In this document: one piece after another, positions 1-23,615 of the stretch
Layout of the letters: each line of letters starts with the position of its first letter
How positions within the stretch are numbered: the stretch's first letter is position 1
Position numbers and translations under genes: made by a program
Assembly: GCA_017654935.2 (NCBI GenBank)
Contig: CM065711.1
Span: forward strand, 26,234,079-26,298,078
Direction: 5' to 3'
DNA: 64,000 nucleotides
Origin: Phymorhynchus buccinoides
Taxonomy: Eukaryota > Mollusca > Gastropoda > Neogastropoda > Raphitomidae
Notes under the pieces: generated by a model
Database searches by the model: none
Seen by the model: only the letters and a program-made list of their open reading frames with translations
Told to the model about the DNA's origin: nothing

Positions 1-147
1 CTCGGTTTATCGTCTCATCCGAAAGACTGCACGTTCACACCGCAAGGCCTAGTGGAAAATGAGAGGAAAAATCCCCTGTACCCAGGTTCGAACTCAGGTT
101 TTCTTGACACGAAGCGAACGCGTTGCCTCTGTGCCACTCTACACGTA
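1..147 (-). mobile_element. SINE-A, tRNA-like head (partial)
   Basis: On the - strand it reads GTAGAGTGGCACAGAGGCAA … CTGAGTTCGAACCTGGGTAC, with tRNA-like A- and B-box (GTTCGAACC) elements. It is then followed by the family body CCGAAACACT-like / GACGATAAACCGAG. The body runs off the window edge. The other copies are at 6613-7013 and 13650-14036. Confidence 0.8.
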
Positions 148-689
148 GATGATAGATCAGGGTCCGCAGGTTGAAGATCTTTGAGAAATGAAGTGCCATT
201 TTCAAGTCTTTGAAAGTCTTTGAAAATTGGCTTTGGTCTTTCAAAATCGTGAAATAGTTTGTGTGGGAAAAAAAGTAATTGACGCCATAAATTTTTGTGT
301 CTATTCTAACCATACTGACCAACACTCAAGCAATAGCATTAGACTTCTTCAGATTGGAAACCAAACCAAATCCCTAGCAGCATAAAAACGAAAAAAGGCA
401 AATGATGATAACTCCCCTTTCCGGATGCAGGCATGATCTCCCTTTACTTCCGATTTGTTTTTGTTTGCTTCCAGAATCGATAAAGAAGCCATTTAATTTC
501 ACAAATTTTCCGCATAGCAGAATGTCCTCGATTTATCAAGAGTTACTTCCCTTCACTATATCCAGGTTGTTGTTGGGGTGGTTTTTTTTGGGGGGGGTTA
601 ACAACACCGGTCCAACTTGAACGATCGAAGCAATCGTCATCGTCGCATGTCGTGAGAGGTCTTTGAAAATAGGATTCAGGGTCTTTGAA

Positions 690-1000
690 AAGTTTGTGAA
701 TTTTGATACCTGGATGCAGCCTTGCCTCAGACACCAGGCGGCGCCTGTTTTTCAAAATTGTGACCACAAAAAAAATTGATTCAAAGTTCAAGGGGAAAAA
801 AGTATTGAATTCTCACTTTACAAGCCTGAAATAGGCTTCAAATTGAGTATGATTTTGCTTTTTCTTCAGCGTCAGGGGGGCGTTGACCCCCCAACAGGGG
901 CTCGGGCTCTGCCCCTGTACCCTACCAGGTACCTGGGCGGACCCTGGACCCCTGCCTTGCCTGGTTTTGGATTGTCTCCAGTTGCACCCATGTACCGTAT
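690..1000 (+). repeat. Dispersed repeat, inverted partner at 32465-32660
   Basis: The stretch with GGATGCAGCCTTGCCTC, CAAAGTTCAAGGGGAAAAAA, TTGAGTATGATTTTGC and CCCCTGCCTTGCCTG recurs in inverted orientation near 32465-32660. It is probably part of an unclassified transposon. No open frame of interest. Confidence 0.65.
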
Positions 1001-1435
1001 GATAGAAGTGAAGAAAGAGGAGACCGACAAAGGACGTCAGCACAAATTTGACAGGGCTTGGTTGGATGAAACTGTGTCGGACAGTCAGATTTGTGTAGCG
1101 GCGAAACCTCAAAAACATTTGATGTCGCAGGCAAAGTTTTGTTTATTTACAACCCAAAACAAATTACATTGACGGTACCAGACCTGTTTATTCTACTCTT
1201 TTCGAGTAGCATTCTACTCAATTTGGATCTCTACTACTCTTCAAAATGGAAAAATAATGCTAGATTCTATTAATTTTCAGTAAACAGTGTTTGACGGTTT
1301 CATGAATAAAACTACACATTTTGCATCCAAACTACTCATTTTAGCTATCCATACTTTCCAAGATTTGTGTAGGGGGTGAACAAGTCTGCTGTACCATCGG
1401 CTACATTTTTTTTGCTTTTTGCTTGTGGGTTTCAG

Positions 1436-14196
<12,761 letters not shown>

Positions 14197-14504
14197 GCCA
14201 GAACACACGCACACGCAGACACACACACACACAGACACACACACACACCGGGGCTCCCAATCGTCCCGCAAAACAAGGGGTCCCAGAGACTCCTTCACTT
14301 ACAGCATAGAGGGTCCTAGAGACTGATGAGGAAGGAAGGGGGGTGAGAGTCTCGGGGGTGAGAGTCTCAAGAGGGTCTCGGTGGCATTGCAAATGCTAAA
14401 AATAATATTTCTAGCGCATCCCTGGGACCCCCTGCACATTCCTTTAGAGGCTCCTTTAGACTCTTGGTACTTCATAGACCCCCAAATGGGGGTCCCTGGG
14501 AGCC

Positions 14505-14540
<36 letters not shown>

Positions 14541-14910
14541 GCGCAAGGGGTCCCAGGGACTCCTTCACTTACAGCGTAGAGGACCCTAGAGGTGGGATAG
14601 AGGGTCCCAGTGGCATTGCGAATGCGAAAAAAAAATTCTAGTGCATCTCTGGGACCCCCTGCACATTCTTTTAGAGGGTCCTTTAGAATCTTAGTACCGT
14701 AGTTTTCTGACTATAAGACGCACCTTTGTTGAAGGCGCACCCCCAAAATTTCAGATTTTGTGACCATATTTTCTTGCTATTTCATCAGTCACGTTATAAG
14801 GCGCAGGGGTCTGAGTCTTGGGGAAAAAAAGTATCACCTTTTCGTCTGAAAAAGACTGTACTTCATGGACCCCCAAATGGGGGTCCCTGGGAGCCCTGCA
14901 CACACATACA
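14197..14910 (+). other. Likely SDHA 3' UTR region with internal duplications
   Basis: After the stop come (AC)n runs and repeated blocks. CCCAGAGACTCCTTCACTTACAGC-type sequence is seen at about 14280 and again at about 14550. A block reading GGACCCCCAAATGGGGGTCC (itself a near palindrome) occurs at about 14477 and 14868. The gene's true poly(A) site cannot be fixed; the AATAAA at 15457 is one candidate. Confidence 0.55.
14697..14850 (+). repeat. End fragment of a GGACTATAAG-family MITE
   Basis: ACCGTAGTTTTCTGACTATA followed by AGACGCACC and ATTTCAGATTTTGTGAC, as in the 9777 copy. No matching right end was found nearby. Confidence 0.5.
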
Positions 14911-16100
14911 CACACACATGCACTACTTCATGAATTTGACCGATGGAAGGAAAAGGGGGGGTGATGGGAATGGTGGGGAGAAAGGTTGCATTTTATTCTT
15001 CGAAAGTAAAACAACAAAAAACACTACTGTGGTGTGACTGAAACATGGAAACACTGTTCTGAAGCTGTGCGTACAACTAAAGGAGGGAGGAGGGGGAAAT
15101 TTAACCTTGATTGGGGGGGGGGGGGGTAAGCAAGAAACCACTCTGGGTCGAGTTTCTCTACATAACGGCCGCCGCGCGAATAACGCTTACGCCAAACGGG
15201 GCCTAAGAAACGCTTCAGAAAATGTTTGCGGAAGAATATTACAAGCTCTTGTCTGATTGGTCACAACAACAACAAAGGTACATGGATGAAACCACATGGC
15301 AGGAATCAGGATTGGGGCTTTGTTCTTTTTCCTGAAATCAGGAATTCGCAATACTTTATTGAAGAATAATTACACTGGAATGAGGGGGGGGGGGGGGGAA
15401 CTTGTTTTATTGTTTACAAAATGAAAGCTGGCTGGCTCCAAGAGCTCTATTTTATTAATAAAAATGTACCCTCCAAAGCCCTCGGCTTTGCCCGCCGACC
15501 CCTACACATGACTCCGCCCCGTGACCCGACAATGCAGCCGGGCCGGAACCTAGGCCTTCCTGCTTTTCATTTGATCCAGGTTTCACCCTTGAAAGCATGA
15601 TCTGAACCAACCTTTAATGGACCAATCAACAACAAGAAATGTATTCACCCCCTACTAGTTCCGGACAGTTCGCCGCTTGCTCGGTGTTTGGCCAGAACAA
15701 AAGGTCTCGTGAACTATCGGCAAACGAAGGGTGTTTCTTAGACCGTTTTTGCCAATTTGAGCGAGCGCAACGTAACGTTAGCCCTTGTGAAACGGCCCCC
15801 AGGTTTTGGTTTGCAACCGCTTAAACAAGGGTTGTTTGGGAAAGGTTCTGAATAGGAATCTAAAATTGTTACATGTGTATTTGTTTGTTTCATGTAGCTC
15901 CTAGTTGCCAATTTTCTTTCTTCCACCCCACCCCCCACCCCTCACACCCAACCCCCCCAGTTTGCTAGAGCTGAATGTTTTGTTGGGCCCATGTTATGAT
16001 TGTGCAGCTGGTTTTGTCAAGAGTGATGATTCTTGTTTTCAGTTGATCTGAATGACGTCATTGGGTAGGTGGTTCTTTTGTTTTCTGTTTGCGTCCTGTT
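14911..16100. other. Intergenic, no gene seen
   Basis: Mixed unique-looking and low-complexity sequence with G runs (15111-15126, 15385-15399) and C runs. No open frame with protein-like composition was recognised. Confidence 0.5.
15457..15462 (+). promoter_or_regulatory. Candidate poly(A) signal for SDHA
   Basis: An AATAAA hexamer on the gene strand, about 1.26 kb after the stop. Such hexamers are common by chance in AT-rich DNA, so this is only a candidate. Confidence 0.2.
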
Positions 16101-16104
16101 ATTC

Positions 16105-16235
16105 TCAATCGATCAATCAATCAATATTTATTCTCCCCATTAAAATGAACAAGGACATGTTGTTTGCTGTCACATTAAAACATACAATGAAACACGATGC
16201 ACACGAGAAGCAACATATCACAGATATAAAAGTAT
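16105..16235 (-). mobile_element. LINE/SINE 3' end fragment with (TGAT)n tail
   Basis: On the - strand, CATTTTAATGGGGAGAATAA is followed by ATATTGATTGATTGATTGAT, a 3' terminus built of short direct repeats, as in CR1/RTE-type elements. Confidence 0.45.
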
Positions 16236-16491
16236 GAATACTAGCGCAACGCCCAGTACCGGTAACGCCTAGTAACGGTAACGCTGAGCACAGCAAATTT
16301 GAAGCGATTCGGTTAAGTTGCCATCGCCCCGTCAGGGCTCACAGCAAATTTGAAGCGATTCGGTCGAAAAACGGCGGAGTTATAAGGCCCGTTTCGTGTT
16401 TCAGACAGACACACGGACGGACACTTGGCTTTTTACTATATGATTATGCATGCACAACAACACCACCACCCCATCCCACCCCACACACAGA

Positions 16492-16493
<2 letters not shown>

Positions 16494-16532
<39 letters not shown>
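16494..16532. repeat. (CT)n microsatellite
   Basis: Pure CT run followed by AC-rich sequence to about 16700. Confidence 0.9.
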
Positions 16533-16537
<5 letters not shown>

Positions 16538-16855
16538 CACTACACACACCCTATAACACGCACATACAACTGCACCCATATGCACACGCACGCTTCCACA
16601 TCATTTGTGAGCTCCACTTGCATACTTATGAACTGTACATATAAATACCCCAATTTGTTACACCCCCACCCCCGTCCCCAACACACACACGCTCACCCAA
16701 TTCCATCCACCTCCACCCATCCATCAGACTTGAAGTTACGTAAAACATTACAAACAACATCCAGAGACGAACTTGTGACAGCCGGTCGCACGTTGAGTTG
16801 AGGAGCTTGTGTCAAAATAGCAAGAAGATGATGATTCAGGAGAAGAAATTGACAA

Positions 16856-16856
<1 letters not shown>

Positions 16857-16894
<38 letters not shown>
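16857..16894. repeat. 38-base G run
   Basis: An uninterrupted G homopolymer, one of many in this window (others at 13397, 19740, 24528, 46199, 59400, 59593). Its length may be affected by sequencing error. Confidence 0.85.
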
Positions 16895-16895
<1 letters not shown>

Positions 16896-16982
16896 ACTAA
16901 CAGAAGAAAGAGAAGAAAGGGGGGGAGGGATTGTTAATAAAAATGAAAAACTTTTATCAGTTTGTTCCGAAATGTCAACGAC

Positions 16983-18243
16983 TGTATTTTACGGACAATA
17001 AGGCGATACTTTTTTTCCTAGACTGAGACCACTGCGCCTGATAATGTGATTGATAATAATATTACAGACAAACCCCTATTTTACGACCCTCTGTTAAGCG
17101 ACCACCTCTCATTTGAGACCGGATTTGTTGGCACGGATGCATTTTACTATGTAAACGACCTCTCTTAAACGACTTCCTCTAAAACGCGACTTACGACCGC
17201 CATTTTGTTGGTTTTTACGACCGTTGTTGTCGTCTGCAGAGACTTCGAGCAAAGGGAAACAACCACGGTCAATGGCCTGAAAGCGGAGTCGCTTCCCTTG
17301 TTGTAGAAAAGATGGCGGAAAAGCACGAAAACCACTGACTTTGGACGAGAGTGGAGGTGATTAACAGAAGTCGGCGAAGTGAAACTGTAATACATCGATT
17401 GCACAATCCTATGGAGTTGGAAAGACCCAAATCCAGTTTTAATATGTCATTGTATGTGTGCATGAAGAAGAGAGTATGAACTGTGCTGAACTTTTTCTTT
17501 CTACGGCTGCCAGTGAAAACCTCCGTCATACCCCTCCAATTTACGACCGATTTTTCCGGACATTTTGGAAGTCTTAAAATAGAGGTTTGTCTGTATTGTG
17601 GACATTTGGGAAGTCTTAAAATAGAGGTTTGTCTGTATTGTGGACATTTTGGAAGTCTTAAAATAGAGGTTTGTCTGTATTGTGGACATTTTGGAAGTCT
17701 TAAAATAGAGGTTTGTCTGTATTGTGGACATTTTGGAAGTCTTAAAATAGAGGTTTGTCTGTATTGTGGACATTTTGGAAGTCTTAAAATAGAGGTTTGT
17801 CTGTATTGTGGACATTTTGGAAGTCTTAAAATAGAGGTTTGTCTGTATTGTGGACATTTGGGAAGTCTTAAAATAGAGGTTTGTCTGTATTGTGGACATT
17901 TTGGAAGTCTTAAAATAGAGGTTTGTCTGTATTGTGGACATTTGGGAAGTCTTAAAATAGAGGTTTGTCTGTATTGTGGACATTTGGGAAGTCTTAAAAT
18001 AGAGGTTTGTCTGTATTGTGGACATTTGGGAAGTCTTAAAATAGAGGTTTGTCTGTATTGTGGACATTTGGGAAGTCTTAAAATAGAGGTTTGTCTGTCT
18101 TGTGGACATTTGGGAAGTCTTAAAATAGAGGTTTGTCTGTATTGTGGACATTTGGGAAGTCTTAAAATAGAGGTTTGTCTGTATAATAATTTAGGATTGC
18201 GCCGTATAATCGGGTGCGCCTCATAGTCCATAAAATACGGTAT
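16983..18243. mobile_element. MITE (GGACTATAAG-end family) carrying a 42-bp array
   Basis: The left end CTGTATTTTACGGACAATAA and right end, read inverted, CCGTATTTTATGGACTATGA are matching terminal repeats about 1.26 kb apart. An inner inverted pair is also visible: ACAGACAAACCCCTATTTTA at about 17066 and its mirror in the array units, suggesting a nested or compound element. Confidence 0.7.
17558..18187. repeat. 42-bp tandem array, 15 copies
   Basis: Unit GGACATTTKGGAAGTCTTAA + AATAGAGGTTTGTCTGTATT + GT. Because 42 is a multiple of 3 and the unit lacks stops in several frames, long pseudo-proteins appear on both strands (14-residue repeat GHFGSLKIEVCLYC on +, RLPKCPQYRQTSIL on -). The unit is the mirrored subterminal end of the surrounding MITE, so it is a transposon-derived minisatellite rather than a gene. 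Confidence 0.9.
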
Positions 18244-18323
18244 GTCATTTTGTAAGAAAGTTTGTTTGAAAAATATTTTGCGTGTTTCATTGCGTTTGTA
18301 CGTTTATTGTGTGTGTATGTTAA

Positions 18324-18547
18324 CCCCTTGACTGCCATGTAACATATCACCTACTGGCTTGATGACATCACTGATGATGTCATCAGATGAAGAGGAATAA
18401 CCCTGATATGCTGGTTTTTGCTCTAACACAGTCAAGAGAGTTATACCCCCAGACCATTTTGCCAGATTGGCTCTATCAGTTGTTCTTTTCATGGCATGAT
18501 TTTGTCCAATGATTTTTTTCTTCAATTTTTCTCTGGCAGTCAAAGGG
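18324..18547. mobile_element. TTAA-type MITE, CCCCTTGACTGCCA subfamily
   Basis: TTAA-CCCCTTGACTGCCATG … CTGGCAGTCAAAGGG-TTAA, 224 bp. The ends resemble the CCCTTTC elements but the interior differs (TGATGACATCACTGATGATG). Confidence 0.8.
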
Positions 18548-18551
18548 TTAA

Positions 18552-19126
18552 ACATTAAATATGATAACTTTGGTGGGGGGTTTTTATGGATGGAATAAAT
18601 ACTATTTATCATTCAACATTACATTTAGTAGGATTTATTTTTTCAAAACAAGAAGAAAAAAATAATTTAGTTTTCCTGTATAAATATTTGCATTCATCAT
18701 GTGACGACCTTTGAAAACTTTCCACTTTTTTGTTTGTTTGTATTTTAAACTTTCCACCATATTTATAGCATCATCAACTTCAAGACTCGGTTCAAGCCCG
18801 AATTTCAGAGTTTTCTTCACTTGTTAAGTTTTGTTTGAAAATATTCCATGTGCAGAATATAAACACAAAGGATGCGACTTAGTTTTTCTTGTCCTTTTCT
18901 TTCAAAAAGGGTTGGGATATCATGATTTCTCATGAGTTGTATATAGATATTTAATATGCGAAGCCATTGAATCGTATCTCAATATTATTGCGGAAATTGA
19001 GAAAGCTTCGTTTCAATGTCATTATTTTTAATATGACTTTGCCGCATCTTTCTGAAAATGTTGTTGTGGCTTAGCGGCTTGATAATTTGTTCTTTTTGAA
19101 TAAATCTGTGTCAAAGAATAAACTCT
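18552..19126. other. AT-rich spacer, nothing recognised
   Basis: No coding sequence or repeat identified. Confidence 0.4.
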
Positions 19127-19130
19127 TTAA

Positions 19131-19474
19131 CTCAGTCAAGTATATATGGCCGGAAGTAATAGACAGCTGTCAATTGGATGAATTTGTTTCAAGGGAAGTA
19201 AATCTGTGCACACCACACTTTGATCACTTCTAAACTCGCTTCACTCCCTTAGACCACACTTTTGCCTCTTACTTTGCGTTTGAAGTGGGGGTAACTAATT
19301 GCTGTAGGGAGTTTTTCTATGTAAAGTCTATGTATACAAAAGTCTGATCTACCACTTCCCCGTGTCTAAACCTGAAGTCAAAACCCCTAATCTTCTCTAA
19401 TTTCTCCTTTTGTTTATGGCTGGAGGGATTTGTGAGTTTTTTTAATGATTCAAAATCGTTGCGATGGGAATGAG
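19131..19474. mobile_element. TTAA-type MITE, CTCA subfamily
   Basis: TTAA-CTCAGTCAAG … GGGAATGAG-TTAA, 344 bp. It is related in inverted orientation to 30750-31131, sharing ATATATGGCCGGAA, GTAAATCTGTG and CTTCTAAACTCRCTTC. Confidence 0.75.
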
Positions 19475-19739
19475 TTAAACTTAAATGTGGCTTTTCTTTA
19501 CATTCTAAAGCTTCAACAGGCAGGTGTTCGCGATATTTTATTTGTTTGGCTTCATTCATGCTGCTAAAGTTGCTTGCATTATAGTTTAATATAAAATGTA
19601 ACTCATTCAAGCGCATGCATATGTTTTCATACACTTTCGCATACATTTCCTTTCTTTTTCTAGCAACATTGTTTGCATGTCGCACGTAAAGCTAAACATT
19701 TTTTTTTACATTATTATTTATGTTAGAAACGTAGATAGG

Positions 19740-20000
19740 AGGGGGGGGGGGGGGGGGGGGGGTTCCAGTATTGCTTATGCATGTCTTAGAATTTCTAATT
19801 GACAGCGTGATTAAGCTTTTCGTCCTGATCAGAAAATATTGAAAATACATGTGAATAGTTTTAATTATGGGCGTTTTGCTTTTTTGAAGTAAGTGTGTGT
19901 GTGGTGTGCATGTGTGTGAAGTGTGTGTGTGTGAAGTGTGTGTGTGTGTGTGAAGTGCGTGTGTGTGAAGTGCGTGTGTGTGTGTGAAGTGTGTGTGTGT
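19740..20000. repeat. G run and (GT)n-GAA microsatellite
   Basis: A G run (19740-19762), then from 19890 GTGTGTGTGTGAAGTG-type repeats of 10-20 bp. No gene. Confidence 0.8.
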
Positions 20001-20347
20001 TAGTCTGAAGATCAGTATCTTTTCAAGAAATATACTTCGCGCAGACATACGTGATTAAACAAAAACAGACTTTTTGCATAAATGACAAAACACAAAATGT
20101 CCAAAAAACCTGTTTATTCTAATTTATTCATCCTGGTAAAGTGCAAAACCACATTTATTGTTTTATTAATATATTTATATAATAATTTGTACCAATCACA
20201 CACACACACAAAAACCATTGCCAACAATCCAAAAACAAAAACAAAATCCCCCAAAATGCATAACTTTGGTTGGTTACACATCCTGCACACGTCGTTTATT
20301 CTAAAATTTCTATAATAAAAAAAATCAATCACAGACTTTGATATTAA

Positions 20348-20584
20348 CCTTTTCACCGCAAAAGTCGCTCAGTGATTTAACACCTATGTCACTAAAAGGC
20401 ATCGAATCGGGGTCTATTATTCAAAGACCCGATTGTCTTAGTTTGGGGAAGTAAGGATAGACCTTATTTTATATATGTCGCAGAAGAATTCCCAATACTG
20501 CAGATGGATTTTGTTCTCTACCCAGGGCAGCGCAGGTAAATGTAATGGCAATTTTTGGCTGAAATATGGCTGGCGGTGAAAGGG
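20348..20584. mobile_element. TTAA-type MITE
   Basis: TTAA-CCTTTTCACCGC … TGGCGGTGAAAGGG-TTAA, 237 bp. It reads inverted relative to the copies at 8752 and 37321. Confidence 0.82.
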
Positions 20585-20589
20585 TTAAA

Positions 20590-21020
20590 GCATTTAACAG
20601 GCATCAGAACTGTCAGAGGATCAGCTAATTTCAGAGGATTGAGAATTTCTGACAGAGAATTGGCCTCTTCTGTCAGAGGTTTTGACTTGTTATTGAGTGT
20701 GATCTTTTCTGTTAAAATCATTTTAAAGTGATTTCTCACTGCATAAAGCCTTTTTGGTCATGTTGGGAATTGATTTCAGTGTTGTCCCACTACAGTCTGG
20801 GGCCTTGATGGCGTTTGGACCGCGGTTTTCAGAGGATTGGACTTCAGACTGTTCTGATGCCTGATTTAAGTCACAAACGAGCAAACTTATACAACCTTTG
20901 CCGATCAAATTACAGGCAAAGGGTAATCAATATTGTACATAATACATTCTGGCACTGCAAGTAAATTTCAGCAACGTCAGGTACTCTCAGCATCGGGGGC
21001 AGTGGGTGGTGTACCCTTCC
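20590..21020. other. Repeat-like spacer
   Basis: Contains recurring TCAGAGGATT words (four near 20615-20840). No gene recognised. Confidence 0.4.
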
Positions 21021-21428
21021 GAAGTTATCGAATGTAGCATTCGAGGATCACCCGCAGAGTTACGCAGCCACACCCCGACTTCCGGAGGATGGTGATTATC
21101 TTGCTGCTGCTGCATACTGTCACTATCTTACTGTTCTCTGCTAACTGTCCCTATCTTGCTGAGCGATTTCCCATAAAAGCATCCGAGAATCACAGCTAAT
21201 CAAACTAACACAAAAGTCACACGTCAAGAATGACCTAGATTGAAAAGTTATCGAATGTAGCATTCGAGCCATCACCCGCTGAGTTACGCAGCCACACCCC
21301 GACTGATTTCGGAGGATGACAGTGATTATCTTGCTGCTGCTGCATACTGTCACTATATTACTGTTTCTGCTGCTGACTGTCCCTACCTTGCTGACCAGAT
21401 TTCCCATAAAAGCATCCGAGAATCACCC
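21020..21428 (+). repeat. ~225-bp direct duplication
   Basis: GTTATCGAATGTAGCATTCG … CTTGCTGCTGCTGCATACTG … TTTCCCATAAAAGCATCCGA occurs twice (from 21023 and from 21247) with about 90% similarity. The piece GCAGCCACACCCCGACT is shared, inverted, with the dispersed repeats at 26755 and 46560. Confidence 0.8.
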
Positions 21429-21439
21429 GCGTTGCTAGT

Positions 21440-21790
21440 TTTCAAGGTCACACGTCAAGGTCTTGACCTTGACCTTGACCCCAAAAGGCACATTTACAAT
21501 ACCCAGCCAACATTCCCACCTGATTTCATCTTGGGAACTCCATTTTTCCGACCCCCCGATTTTCAGGGTCCAGCGATCTCCTTGACCTTGATTGGTCAAC
21601 AATATTCGGAAGGAGCATAAGCCAAACCACCTTCATACCAAGTTTCAACATCATATGTCGACTGGTGCCTGAGATATAGCTTTTTAAAAAAATAGATTTT
21701 TTTTCAAGGTCATGAGAAAATCAAAACTTGACCTTGACACCAAAAGGCACATCTACAGTACCTAGCCTACTGAGCTGTTTTCAAGTTTCA
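21440..21790 (+). repeat. Dispersed repeat with TGACCTTGACCTTGACC motifs
   Basis: TCAAGGTC…TTGACCTTGACCTTGACC, then CAAAAGGCACATTTACA and AAACCACCTTCATACCAAGT, and GACTGGTGCCTGAGATATAG. The same modules recur at 62555-62850. TCAAGGTCA is the extended half-site bound by ERR/SF-1-type nuclear receptors, but here it is carried on a repeat. Confidence 0.7.
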
Positions 21791-21849
21791 TCTTTTTAAA
21801 TATTATTCCTTCATGGTGATATGCAAGGTTATCAGAGGAAGGGGATGAG

Positions 21850-23615
21850 AAGAAGATGACGAATGAGATGAAGAACATGGATTCAGGGTCCAGAAGATGA
21901 CGAATGAGATGAAGACATGGATTAGGGAAAGGAAGAATATGACGAATGAGAGAAGAGCATGGATTAGGGAAAGGAAGAAGATGACGAATGAGAAGAAGAT
22001 CATGGATTAGGGAAAGGAAGAAGATGACGAATGAGATGAAGAGCATGGATTAGGGAAAGGAAGAAGATGACGAATGAGATCAAGGTGGATGAGAAAAAGA
22101 AATGACGAATGAGATGAAGAAATCCATTAAGGAAATGAAGAAGATGACGAATGAGGAAGAGCATGGGGGGGGGATGACGAATGAGCAACATGGATTAGGG
22201 AAAGGAAGAAGATGACGAATGAGATGAAGAGCATGGATTTTGACGAATGAGATGAAGAACATGGATTAGGGAAAGGAAGAAGATGACGAATGAGATGAAG
22301 AACATGGATTAGGGAAAGGAAGAAGATGACGAATGAGATGAAGAACATGGATTAGGGAAAGGAAGAAGATGACGAATGAGATGAAGAGCATGGATTAGGG
22401 AAAGGAAGAAGATGACGAATGAGATGAAGAGCATGGATTAGGGAAAGGAAGAAGATGACGAATGAGATGAAGAACATGGATTAGGGAAAGGAAGAAGATG
22501 ACGAATGAGATGAAGAACATGGATTAGGGAAAGGAAGAAGATGACGAATGAGATGAAGAACATGGATTAGGGAAAGGAAGAAGATGACGAATGAGATGAA
22601 GAGCATGGATTAGGGAAAGGAAGAAGATGACGAATGAGATGAAGAGCATGGATTAGGGAAAGGAAGAAGATGACGAATGAGATGAAGAACATGGATTAGG
22701 GAAAGGAAGAAGATGACGAATGAGATGAAGAGCATGGATTAGGGAAAGGAAGAAGATGACGAATGAGATGAAGAGCATGGATTAGGGAAAGGAAGAAGGT
22801 GACGAATGAGATGAAGAGCATGGATTAGGGAAAGGAAGAAGATGACGAATGAGATGAAGAGCATGGATTAGGGAAAGGAAGAAGATGACGAATGAGATGA
22901 AGAACATGGATTAGGGAAAGGAAGAAGATGACGAATGAGATGAAGAGCATGGATTAGGGAAAGGAAGAAGATGACGAATGAGATGAAGAGCATGGATTAG
23001 GGAAAGGAAGAAGATGACGAATGAGATGAAGAGCATGGATTAGGGAAAGGAAGAAGATGACGAATGAGATGAAGAGCATGGATTAGGGAAAGGAAGAAGA
23101 TGACGAATGAGATGAAGAGCATGGATTAGGGAAAGGAAGAAGATGACGAATGAGATGAAGAGCATGGATTAGGGAAAGGAAGAAGATGACGAATGAGATG
23201 AAGAGCATGGATTAGGGAAAGGAAGAAGATGACGAATGAGATGAAGAGCATGGATTAGGGAAAGGAAGAAGGTGACGAATGAGATGAAGAGCATGGATTA
23301 GGGAAAGGAAGAAGATGACGAATGAGATGAAGAGCATGGATTAGGGAAAGGAAGAAGATGACGAATGAGATGAAGAACATGGATTAGGGAAAGGAAGAAG
23401 ATGACGAATGAGATGAAGAGCATGGATTAGGGAAAGGAAGAAGATGACGAATGAGATGAAGAACATGGATTAGGGAAAGGAAGAAGATGACGAATGAGAT
23501 GAAGAGCATGGATTAGGGAAAGGAAGAAGATGACGAATGAGATGAAGAACATGGATTAGGGAAAGGAAGAAGATGACGAATGAGATGAAGAGCATGGATT
23601 AGGGAAAGGAAGAAG
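21850..23615. repeat. 43-bp tandem array, ~41 copies
   Basis: Unit AAGAAGATGACGAATGAGAT + GAAGARCATGGATTAGGGAA + AGG, purine-rich on the + strand. The first ~350 bp is degenerate, with truncated units. The rest is very regular with G/A alternation in GARCATGG and two units having GGTGACG. Its origin in a transposon is not seen. Confidence 0.92.

Noticed and set aside
1..147. tRNA gene (also 2220, 6613, 13985 and 26050 on their strands)
   Set aside because: A and B boxes are recognisable but no full cloverleaf is present, and the sequences continue into repeated SINE bodies.
17269..18231. 320-codon - strand frame with 15 perfect 14-residue repeats, and a 247-codon frame on +
   Set aside because: Produced by a 42-bp array inside a MITE. 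Open on both strands at once, no unique domain, unit matches the MITE end.
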